64,000 nucleotides of DNA from Fuerstiella sp041398845 (lineage in GTDB: Bacteria > Planctomycetota > Planctomycetia > Planctomycetales > Planctomycetaceae). The position numbers and the translations under genes are program-made. Positions 23,139 through 31,120 of this stretch are shown piece after piece (position 1 is the first letter of the stretch; every line of letters starts with the position of its first letter). Where the stretch lies: the NCBI GenBank assembly GCA_041398845.1, contig JAWKTZ010000010.1, forward strand, positions 376,873-440,872. Direction: 5' to 3'. Below the pieces are notes generated by a model. That model worked only from the letters and a program-made list of their open reading frames with translations, did no database searches and had not been told where the DNA came from.

Positions 23139-24185
23139 TCATTCGTCTTCTTCCACCAGTTTCAACAGACCGAGTCGCCACGGAATCTGGCCGTAGTCTT
23201 TCTTCTGGTATTGCTGGTCGTTCACGCCCTGAAACAGCAGCTCCAGATTGTTGGGATCGATTTCGAGTTTCTGATCGGATCCGATCCGCAGGAATTCTCC
23301 ATGACTGTACGACGTGGCCCAGGATTCATACTGGTTCACAACGTTCAGAGGTGACACCAGTGGCTTTTCGCGACTGGCCGCCAACGGTGACCACGTTCCG
23401 TCCAACTGATCGGCAACAAAGCCCTTGAAGTAACGTCGCTTCCCCGCCTGAGCTTCCACAATTGTGAGGAACTGGTTGCGACCTTTCAGGCAGTAGGTGT
23501 GACTGGCTTCGAAGATATCGGCCGTTAACGCAACGTCCGGCGGCGACCAACCGCAGTTCGGAAAGTTTTCCAGGAGCGTCTCTGCTCGCCACATTTTTCC
23601 ATTCAGAGTTGTGAAGAACAGGTAGGCTTTGGAGTCATCGCAGATCAGCCAGAAGTCAAGACCCGCCTTGACGCCTTCCGGCACCACGTAAAGAGGTTCC
23701 GGCAGGGTCCATTTGTCGGCCGCAGTGATGTCCGTGTTGGTGGAAAAACAGGGACCGTACTTCAGCTTCCGAGTTGCGTCTTCCGCCTGATAAATCAGAT
23801 ACCACTTATGATGCGGTTCGAAGTAAACAATCTGCGGAGCTCCATGATACCCCGTCGTCAGATTCAGGATGCTCCACGTTGCGTTCTTTGCCTCTGACCA
23901 GACGTCAAACGACAGGTAGCCGATGCGAATCCTGCCGTCTCCCTGCTTGTCTTTGCGCAACGTACAGAATAAATGCCAGCGACCATCGTGTCGCACGATG
24001 CTGGGATCTTTGACCGCGATCCATGGATGTTCCGGCGACTCCGGTAGTCGTTCGCGGTTGACCTCAAGGACCGGCGGACCAATCCTCCAGCGGAAATCTC
24101 CTGAGACCAGCGGATCCGCCGCTCGAGCAATCGACAGACACGCCAGAAGGCCAGTCAATCCGGTCGCCGAACAGAGTGTTTTCAT
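23139..24185 (-). CDS. Secreted GH62-family alpha-L-arabinofuranosidase
   Basis: A 348-residue enzyme: Sec signal MKTLCSATGLTGLLACLSIARA, then one GH62 five-bladed propeller domain. Family landmarks are AVKDPSIVRHDGRWHLFC (the KDPS Asp), GAPQIVYFEPHHKWYLIYQ, GLDFWLICDDSKAYLFF, MWRAETLLENFPNCGW, IFEASHTYCLKGRNQFLTIV (catalytic Glu region), WATSYSHGEFLRIGSDQKLE and IPWRLGLLKL. GH62 enzymes remove arabinofuranosyl side groups from arabinoxylan or arabinan. ATG 24185 has AGGAA upstream and starts the signal; the frame extends to 24230 without need. It is divergent from the symporter gene, and its neighbours (symporter, mutarotase, sulfatases, GH2) point to an arabinose-bearing sulfated polymer. 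Confidence 0.88.
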   Translation of the reverse strand: MKTLCSATGLTGLLACLSIARAADPLVSGDFRWRIGPPVLEVNRERLPESPEHPWIAVKDPSIVRHDGRWHLFCTLRKDKQGDGRIRIGYLSFDVWSEAKNATWSILNLTTGYHGAPQIVYFEPHHKWYLIYQAEDATRKLKYGPCFSTNTDITAADKWTLPEPLYVVPEGVKAGLDFWLICDDSKAYLFFTTLNGKMWRAETLLENFPNCGWSPPDVALTADIFEASHTYCLKGRNQFLTIVEAQAGKRRYFKGFVADQLDGTWSPLAASREKPLVSPLNVVNQYESWATSYSHGEFLRIGSDQKLEIDPNNLELLFQGVNDQQYQKKDYGQIPWRLGLLKLVEEDE

Positions 24186-24330
24186 TGCAGGTTCCTGGTT
24201 CAGTAACGTTGCCTCGGACGGCTCGCACACTTTGTCTTCCGAATTTTCATGTTAACATTCTTAATATTCTCGTTCCAGGGGGCGTTGACGTGTCCGAAGT
24301 TCGCCCCGCTTTTATTCAGAAAATGCCTAT

Positions 24331-25980
24331 ATGGACCTCGCGATTACGATTTCATCGTTTCTGTTTTTCACAGGCCTTGTCGCCTTTCTGACCTGGCGAA
24401 TTACGCGGAATGATGACCATGCGAGTTCCGGAGGATACTTTCTGGCCGGGCGTTCGCTGACGTTTCCGTTGATTGCCGGATCACTTCTGCTGACGAATCT
24501 GTCCACCGAACAGATGGTCGGGCTGAATGGCGCCGCCTTCACCGACGGACTGTGCGTGATGGTCTGGGAAGTTGTTTGTGTGGTGGCTTTGGTCTTCATG
24601 GCATGGTTCTTTCTGCCGAAGTTTCTGAAGAGCGGCGTGTCGACGGTGCCGCAGTACCTGGAAATTCGCTTTGACCATCAGACTCAGGTCATTACCAACA
24701 TCATCTTTTTGGTGGCGTATGTTGGCATTCTGCTGCCCATCATTCTTTACACGGGGGCGACCGGAATGATTGGGATTCTGGACGTTCCCGCGATGCTCGG
24801 AAGCCTTCCGGAATCGCTCGGCAAAGACGCCTACACCGTTGCCCTGTGGATGATTGTGTGGCTGGTGGGAATCATCGGGTCGATTTACGCCCTCTTCGGC
24901 GGACTGCGCACGGTTGCCGTGTCGGACACTCTGAACGGCATCGGCCTGTTCGCCGGAGGCTTCATGATTGCAGCGTTCGCATTGACGGACCTCGGCGGCG
25001 ACGGCGGATTTTCCGAAGGGACGCGAGTTCTGATGGATCAGCAGAAGGCTCGATTCAATTCAATCGGCGGCCCGGAATCCTCGGTGCCGTTTGGCACGAT
25101 CTTCTCCGGCATCTTCCTGTTGAACCTGTTTTACTGGACAACGAATCAGCAGATCATTCAGCGCACATTCGGAGCCAGCAGTCTGGCGGAAGGTCAGAAA
25201 GGCGTGTTGTTGACAGGAGCTCTGAAACTTCTGGGGCCGCTGTATCTGGTTATTCCCGGAATGATTGCCTATTCGATGTTTGCCGATCAGGGTATCGATA
25301 AAGACAAGGCTTATGGAATGCTGGTCAATCGAGTTCTGCCGGCACCGCTGACGGGTTTCTTTGCGGCGGCGATGATTGGAGCCATTCTGTCCAGTTTCAA
25401 TTCGGCGCTGAACAGTTCCTGCACGCTGTTCAGTGTGGGGCTTTATAAGAATGTCTTGAAGAAAGATGCCACGGATGCTCAGGTTGTGCGTTCCGGAAAA
25501 GTCTTCGGCTGGATCATTGCCATCGGTGCGATGGTGATTGCTCCGTTGCTGGATCATCCGGCCATCAAGAATCGCGGTATCTTTGATTATCTGCAGAAGA
25601 TGAACGGAATGTACTTCATTCCGATTTTTGCCGTGGTCCTGATCGGAATGCTGACCCGGCGAGTGCCTCCGATTGCCGCCAAAATCGGACTGATCGCCGG
25701 TTTCGCGATGATTGCGACGGGCTATTTTGTTCCGCCGTTTGACACGGTGGTGGCGTCGATGCACGAATTCCATTTTCTGGGTCTGGTGTTTAGCTGGTTG
25801 CTGATCCTGATGCTGGTCATCGGCGAAATTAAACCGCGAGCCACGGAATTTGAACAGGAAGACGTTGGAGCCGTCGACATGACTCCCTGGCGTTTCGCGA
25901 AGCCGGCAGGCATGATGTTGATTCTGATTGTCCTCACCATCTATGTCACGTTTGCCGATTTCACGGTGCTTGTGAAATAG
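24331..25980 (+). CDS. Sodium:solute symporter (SSS/SLC5 family), probable sugar transporter
   Basis: A 549-residue inner-membrane protein with about 14 hydrophobic segments. SSS hallmarks include YFLAGRSLTFPLIAGSLLL, NLSTEQMVGLNGAAFTDGL, STVPQYLEIRFDHQTQ, GGLRTVAVSDTLNGI and NLFYWTTNQQIIQRTFGASS; the last resembles the SglT-type sugar branch. It most likely imports a monosaccharide with Na+. The short intergenic space (24186-24330) holds divergent promoters with the GH62 gene. The aldose 1-epimerase gene follows 90 bp downstream, which supports galactose or a similar aldose as the cargo. Confidence 0.9.
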   Translation: MDLAITISSFLFFTGLVAFLTWRITRNDDHASSGGYFLAGRSLTFPLIAGSLLLTNLSTEQMVGLNGAAFTDGLCVMVWEVVCVVALVFMAWFFLPKFLKSGVSTVPQYLEIRFDHQTQVITNIIFLVAYVGILLPIILYTGATGMIGILDVPAMLGSLPESLGKDAYTVALWMIVWLVGIIGSIYALFGGLRTVAVSDTLNGIGLFAGGFMIAAFALTDLGGDGGFSEGTRVLMDQQKARFNSIGGPESSVPFGTIFSGIFLLNLFYWTTNQQIIQRTFGASSLAEGQKGVLLTGALKLLGPLYLVIPGMIAYSMFADQGIDKDKAYGMLVNRVLPAPLTGFFAAAMIGAILSSFNSALNSSCTLFSVGLYKNVLKKDATDAQVVRSGKVFGWIIAIGAMVIAPLLDHPAIKNRGIFDYLQKMNGMYFIPIFAVVLIGMLTRRVPPIAAKIGLIAGFAMIATGYFVPPFDTVVASMHEFHFLGLVFSWLLILMLVIGEIKPRATEFEQEDVGAVDMTPWRFAKPAGMMLILIVLTIYVTFADFTVLVK

Positions 25981-26070
25981 AACGCCCCTGCGACATCAGG
26001 TTCTTCGGAAGAAAAAGACACAGCCGAACGGCTGCTGAGACAACATTTCAAGACATTCAGGAGAAGTTCA

Positions 26071-27165
26071 ATGAGACTGATCATTTCCGCCGTATTGTTG
26101 ATGACCTGCCTGCCCTCGGTGTGGGCTCAGGTTGAAGACTTTGATTCCATCAAACTGTATACGCTGAAAAATGATCACGGCATGGTGGTCAAGGTGACCA
26201 ACTACGGTGCCATCATCACTTCCATTGCCGTACCGGACCGGACCGGCAAGCTGGCTGACGTGGCTTTGGGCTATGACCGCGTCGAAGGATACATCAATGC
26301 CGTCGACAAGCCGTATTTCGGTGCCATCGTCGGCCGCTATGGCAACCGCATTGCCAAAGGCGCGTTCACTCTGGACGGCGAAACCTATTCACTTCTGAAG
26401 AACAACGGCGAGAACCATCTGCATGGGGGCGCAATTGGCTTTGATAAGGTGGTTTGGGACGCAGAGTTTCAGCCAAAGAAAAACCGCATTGTGCTGTCGT
26501 ATCTGGCGAAGGACAAAGAAGAAGGCTATCCGGGCAACCTTTCGCTGTCCGTCACCTACACGCTGACCGCTGACAACCAGATTGTCATCGATTATCACGC
26601 GACCACCGACAAGGCCACTCCCGTGAACGTGACTCAGCACACCTACTTCAATCTGAAGGGAGAAGGCGAAGGCACAATTCTGGACCACGAACTGATGCTG
26701 AATGCGAAGAAATATACTCCGGTGGACGTGGGTCTGATTCCCACCGGCGAGATGCCCGATGTCGCGGGAACTCCGTTTGACTTCACGACCGCCAAGCCCA
26801 TTGGTCGCGACATCGGTGCCGAAAACGAACAATTGAAGTTCGGAGGTGGTTATGACCACAACTGGGTGCTGAACAAAGACGGCAAAGACGGCCAACTGAC
26901 TCTGGCCGCTCGAGTCTACGAACCCACCACCGGCCGCGTGCTGGAAGTTCACACCACGGAACCGGGCATTCAGTTTTACTGCGGCAACTTTCTGGACGGT
27001 CGGCTGCAGGGCAAGTCCGGAAAGCCGTATGTTCATCGTGGCGGCTTCTGCCTGGAAACTCAGCACTATCCCGACAGCCCCAATCAGCCAGACTTTCCGT
27101 CCACAATCCTGAAACCCGGAGAAACCTATCAGTCACAAACCATATTCCGATTCTCTGCGAAGTAA
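26071..27165 (+). CDS. galM: Aldose 1-epimerase (galactose mutarotase), exported
   Basis: A 364-residue protein. GalM interconverts alpha and beta anomers of aldoses, usually galactose. Family motifs are KVTNYGAIITSIAVPDR, FGAIVGRYGNRIAKGAF, NHLHGGAIGFDKVVWD (catalytic-region His), VNVTQHTYFNLKGEGEG (second His), DHNWVL and VHTTEPGIQFYCGNFLDG (catalytic Glu). A Sec signal (MRLIISAVLLMTCLPSVWAQ) shows periplasmic location, unlike cytoplasmic GalM. GGAGAAG lies upstream of ATG 26071. It sits between the symporter and the sulfatases, so it probably converts the sugar to the anomer preferred by the transporter. Confidence 0.92.
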   Translation: MRLIISAVLLMTCLPSVWAQVEDFDSIKLYTLKNDHGMVVKVTNYGAIITSIAVPDRTGKLADVALGYDRVEGYINAVDKPYFGAIVGRYGNRIAKGAFTLDGETYSLLKNNGENHLHGGAIGFDKVVWDAEFQPKKNRIVLSYLAKDKEEGYPGNLSLSVTYTLTADNQIVIDYHATTDKATPVNVTQHTYFNLKGEGEGTILDHELMLNAKKYTPVDVGLIPTGEMPDVAGTPFDFTTAKPIGRDIGAENEQLKFGGGYDHNWVLNKDGKDGQLTLAARVYEPTTGRVLEVHTTEPGIQFYCGNFLDGRLQGKSGKPYVHRGGFCLETQHYPDSPNQPDFPSTILKPGETYQSQTIFRFSAK

Positions 27166-27225
27166 TCCTGCGAACTGAAGGTCGTTAGATGGCCGTTGGA
27201 ATCATTCTGTTATTGGGGGAAAAAC

Positions 27226-28833
27226 ATGTTTCGACTGACCTTGCTGACCCTCTTCGCACTGTTGGCCTCGGCTGCAAATGCCGCTGACAAACCGAACATC
27301 ATCGTCATCATGGTGGACGATATGGGATTTTCGGATTTGGGTTATGGGAGCGAAATTCCGACGCCTCATCTGGACGCGCTGGCCAAAGATGGAGTCCGGT
27401 TTTCTCAGTTCTATAACACGGGACGCTGTTGTCCCACGCGAGCTTCGTTGCTGACCGGCCTGTATTCTCATCAGGCCGGAATCGGCTGGATGACGGACGA
27501 CCAGGGAACTCCGGGTTATGCCGGACGACTGAACAACAGATGCGTCACGATCGCCGAAGTGTTATCGCAGGCCGGTTACTTCACGGCCATGACAGGCAAG
27601 TGGCATGTCGGAGCGAACCATGATGTCCATCCGTGGAACCGAGGCTTTGAACGCAGTCTGAATCTTCCCGCTGGAGGTCTGCATTTTTCAAATCAGACGG
27701 GCCCGAAAGGCGATACCAAACTGTACCTGAACGGACAGGAAGTGTCTCGCGATGCCGCGCAATTCAGTCCTCCGTGGTATGGGGCCGACCTGTGGACCGA
27801 CCGGGGAATTCGCTTCATTGATGAAGCAATTGCCGAAGACAAACCGTTCTTCTGGTATCTGGCCCATACTGCTCCACATTTCCCATGCATGGCTCCGGAA
27901 GCCACGATCGCAAAGTACCGCGGCCGATTCATGAAGGGCTGGGACAAACTGCGCGAAGAACGTTACGCTCGGCAGATTGAAGCGGGCCTGATCGATCCCG
28001 ACTGGAAACTGGAACCTCGCCCTGAAGAAATCCCCGCATGGGATTCTCTGTCGCCAGCCGAACAGAAGCGCTACGACGACATGATGGCCATTTACGCGGC
28101 GATGATTGATGAAATCGACCGCAACATCGGCAAGTTGACGGCAGCACTGCGGAAACGGCAGCAACTGGATAACACGTTGATTCTGTTTCTGTCCGACAAC
28201 GGCGGTAATGCGGAAGCGGGGATCAGCGGAAAGTACGAAGGCGAGCATCCAGGCGATCCACATTCGAACGTGTTCATTGGTCGCTGCTGGGCTCACCTCA
28301 ACAACACACCCTTCCGCAAATACAAACATTACAACCACGAAGGTGGTATCGCCTCACCGTTGATCGCTCACTGGCCCGCCTCCATCAAGCCTCGCACTGA
28401 CTGGATTACCACGCCAACTCACCTGATTGACATCATGGCAACGTGTGTCGACCTTGCTGATGCGACCTATCCGGAACGCTACAACGGCAACGCCATCATT
28501 CCAGCACAGGGGCAATGTCTGAAACCATTGCTGACCGGTTCGGGCACCTTTGCCGATCGCCCTCTGTTCTGGGAACACGAAGGAAATGCCGCCATTCGCG
28601 TGGGCGATCGCAAGCTGGTCCGGCTGGGCCTGAACGGAGATTGGGAACTGTTCGACATGGCGGCGGATCGCACGGAACAACACAATCTGGCGACGACGCA
28701 CACCGACGAAGTTGCAGCACTGTCCAGACAATGGACAGAGTGGGCAAAGCGTTCCAACGTGCTCCCCAAGCCGGGAGCCAGGGGCGGAAAAGGCAGGCAA
28801 GGTAGGAAAAAAGCCAAACGAAAAGGAAATTGA
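27226..28833 (+). CDS. Secreted type I sulfatase (arylsulfatase family)
   Basis: A 535-residue protein with Sec signal MFRLTLLTLFALLASAANA. The S1 sulfatase pattern is clear: NIIVIMVDDMGFSDLGYG (metal Asp pair), formylglycine motif CCPTRASLLTG (C in CxPxR), GKWHVG (Lys and His) and LSDNGGNAE (metal Asp-Asn). A C-terminal LGLNGDWELFDMAADRTEQ closes the domain and a basic tail ends KKAKRKGN. It would remove sulfate esters from a polysaccharide after formylglycine modification. ATG 27226 has GGGGGA upstream and begins the signal. The stop codon TGA is the first part of an 8-bp tandem repeat (28831-28874). Confidence 0.92.
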   Translation: MFRLTLLTLFALLASAANAADKPNIIVIMVDDMGFSDLGYGSEIPTPHLDALAKDGVRFSQFYNTGRCCPTRASLLTGLYSHQAGIGWMTDDQGTPGYAGRLNNRCVTIAEVLSQAGYFTAMTGKWHVGANHDVHPWNRGFERSLNLPAGGLHFSNQTGPKGDTKLYLNGQEVSRDAAQFSPPWYGADLWTDRGIRFIDEAIAEDKPFFWYLAHTAPHFPCMAPEATIAKYRGRFMKGWDKLREERYARQIEAGLIDPDWKLEPRPEEIPAWDSLSPAEQKRYDDMMAIYAAMIDEIDRNIGKLTAALRKRQQLDNTLILFLSDNGGNAEAGISGKYEGEHPGDPHSNVFIGRCWAHLNNTPFRKYKHYNHEGGIASPLIAHWPASIKPRTDWITTPTHLIDIMATCVDLADATYPERYNGNAIIPAQGQCLKPLLTGSGTFADRPLFWEHEGNAAIRVGDRKLVRLGLNGDWELFDMAADRTEQHNLATTHTDEVAALSRQWTEWAKRSNVLPKPGARGGKGRQGRKKAKRKGN

Positions 28834-28874
28834 ACAACTGAACAACTGAACAACTGAACAACTGAACAACTGAA
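28831..28874. repeat. 8-bp tandem repeat TGAACAAC, 5.5 units
   Basis: TGAACAAC is repeated five times exactly, followed by TGAA. The first TGA is the stop codon of the preceding sulfatase gene. Slippage in the array cannot change that stop because it belongs to the first unit. It lies 100 bp upstream of the second sulfatase start and could alter spacing in the intergenic leader. Confidence 0.95.
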
Positions 28875-28974
28875 ATACTTTGCCCGGCAGATCTGTTCCG
28901 CCGTTCTTTTCGGACACCGGGTCACCCACACTCACCATTGAGCCCGGTACATTCGAGCCCTGACGAGCACCGAC

Positions 28975-31098
28975 ATGATTCAAAACCAATATCGTGCAGC
29001 CGTTGCGCTGTTTTGTCTTGTCTGCATTGAGTCATCGGCAGCGGTCGAGCGACCGAACATCATTGTGATACTGGCGGATGACCTGGGTTATTCGGATCTG
29101 GGCTGCTATGGCGGGGAAATTCACACTCCCAATATCGACTCACTGGCGGCCGGCGGTGTGCGGTTTACTCAGGTGTACAATTCGGCGCGGTGTTGTCCGA
29201 GTCGAGCGTCATTAATGACGGGGCTTTATCCGTCGCAGGCCGGGATTGGTGACTTCACGACGAATCAACCGAGTCCGGATCGCGGCCCCGGTTATCTTGG
29301 CCGACTGAATGATCAGTGCGCGACCATTGCTGAGGTGCTGAAGCCGGCCGGATACGGCTGTTACTACGTCGGCAAATGGCACATGCATCAGGACACCGGC
29401 CCGATCAAACGCGGGTTTGATGAGTTCTATGGATACACGCGAGATCATTCTCATGATCAATATGACGCGGACTATTATATTCGACTGCCCGAAGGGCGGG
29501 CTAAGGAAATCGATCCGCCGGCCGACAGGTTCTACGCGACGGATGTCTTCAACGACTATGCTTTGAACTTTATTCAGAAGGGGCAGCAGAGCGACAGGCC
29601 GTGGTTTCTGTTTCTGGGACATTCGTCACCGCATTTTCCCGTTCAGGCACCAGCGGAACGAGCTGACAAATACCACAGAATCTACCAGCGAGGCTGGGAT
29701 GTGCTGCGTGAGGAGCGTTACGAGCGGATGAAGTCGCTGGGTCTGGTGAACGGAAAGCACTGGAATCTGACGAAGCGAAGTCTTGTTCCTGTCGATCAGG
29801 AGGACGTCGCAAACGGCTTTTCCGGTCGGGAAAATCCGGCATGGGATACCGTTGGTGAAGAGCGTCGTCGCGATCTGGCCAGACGCATGGCCATCTTTGC
29901 GGCGATGGTGGAAAGTGTCGACGTGGGCGTTGGGCGAATCATTGACCACCTGAAGCAGACCGACGATTTCGAGAACACTCTGATTCTGTTTCTGAGTGAC
30001 AACGGAGCGTGTTACGAATGGGGCCCGTTTGGCTTTGACGGCCGATCACGACTCGGCACGACAACTCTGCGCACCGGTAACGCAATACGAGAAATCGGCG
30101 GCCGGGACACTCATCAATCTTACGGCAGCGCGTGGGCCAACCTGGGAAATACTCCGTTTCGGCTGTACAAACATTTCACTCATGAAGGCGGCATCAGCAC
30201 TCCGTTTATTGCTCACTGGCCCAAAGGCATTGGCCAGCGTTCGGAATGGGTCCGCGAGCCCGCTCATTTCATGGACGTGATGCCTACGTTGATTGACGTT
30301 GCCGGAGCCACCTATCCTGAACGGCTCGGAACGAACAGCATCAGTCCCCTGGAAGGCACCAGCCTGCTGCCGGCCATGCGAGGTGAAAAACTGCCAGCGC
30401 GGACGATCGGCTTTGATCATCAGGCTGCTCATGCGTTGCGTCAGGGTGACTGGAAGGCCGTGTATTCGAAACGCATGCCGCACGAATTGAAGTGGGAACT
30501 GTACAATCTGGCACAGGATCGTTGTGAACTAAACGACCTGGCAGACAAGGAACCAGACCGCGTTGCTGCCATGGTGAAAGAATGGGAAACGTGGGCTCGC
30601 CGAGTGGGAGTGATCTGGGACCGCGATGGTCAGGCGAACACCGCGTCACCCGGTCGCCACGAAAATGAAGTTGCCACCCCCATGATTGCTCACCGCGAAC
30701 TGCACATTGAAGTCGTCGTCAATGGTGAAGAGCCACACGGTGTCGCCGTGGCTCAGGGTGGGCGACAGCACGGCTATGCGGTGCATTTTATCAACGGTTA
30801 TCCGGCGTTTGATGTTCGAGTCAACGGGCAGGTTCGCCGGTTGATGTCGAAGCAGAAGGTGAGCGGAACCATCAGGCTGAATGCCGCGTTGACGGCCGAA
30901 ACCATGACGCTCATTGTCAACGACGAAGATTCGCTGTCTCAGCCATCGTCGGGACTGATTCCGACGGAACCTGCGGACCGTTTGACGCTGGGCCGGGACG
31001 ACCAGACAGCGGCGGGCGATTACACAGCTACGAATCGTTTCAACGGAACAATCACCAGTCACTCTGTGAAGACGACCTCTCTCGTAACGAAACCCTGA
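28975..31098 (+). CDS. Secreted type I sulfatase with C-terminal LamG-like domain
   Basis: A 707-residue protein. Sec signal MIQNQYRAAVALFCLVCIES-SAA precedes the sulfatase domain: NIIVILADDLGYSDLGCYGG, formylglycine motif CCPSRASLMTG, GKWHMHQDTG and LSDNGACYEWGPF. About 150 extra residues at the end (from HENEVATP) include HIEVVVNGEE, SGTIRLNAALTAETMTLIVN and RLTLGRDDQTAAGDY, which look like a concanavalin/LamG beta-sandwich for polymer binding. It is probably co-transcribed with the first sulfatase; both would act on sulfate groups of the same glycan, perhaps at different positions. Start ATG 28975 fits the signal peptide. Confidence 0.9.
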   Translation: MIQNQYRAAVALFCLVCIESSAAVERPNIIVILADDLGYSDLGCYGGEIHTPNIDSLAAGGVRFTQVYNSARCCPSRASLMTGLYPSQAGIGDFTTNQPSPDRGPGYLGRLNDQCATIAEVLKPAGYGCYYVGKWHMHQDTGPIKRGFDEFYGYTRDHSHDQYDADYYIRLPEGRAKEIDPPADRFYATDVFNDYALNFIQKGQQSDRPWFLFLGHSSPHFPVQAPAERADKYHRIYQRGWDVLREERYERMKSLGLVNGKHWNLTKRSLVPVDQEDVANGFSGRENPAWDTVGEERRRDLARRMAIFAAMVESVDVGVGRIIDHLKQTDDFENTLILFLSDNGACYEWGPFGFDGRSRLGTTTLRTGNAIREIGGRDTHQSYGSAWANLGNTPFRLYKHFTHEGGISTPFIAHWPKGIGQRSEWVREPAHFMDVMPTLIDVAGATYPERLGTNSISPLEGTSLLPAMRGEKLPARTIGFDHQAAHALRQGDWKAVYSKRMPHELKWELYNLAQDRCELNDLADKEPDRVAAMVKEWETWARRVGVIWDRDGQANTASPGRHENEVATPMIAHRELHIEVVVNGEEPHGVAVAQGGRQHGYAVHFINGYPAFDVRVNGQVRRLMSKQKVSGTIRLNAALTAETMTLIVNDEDSLSQPSSGLIPTEPADRLTLGRDDQTAAGDYTATNRFNGTITSHSVKTTSLVTKP

Positions 31099-31120
31099 GA
31101 TCGTTGGCGGGGGGAAACCT

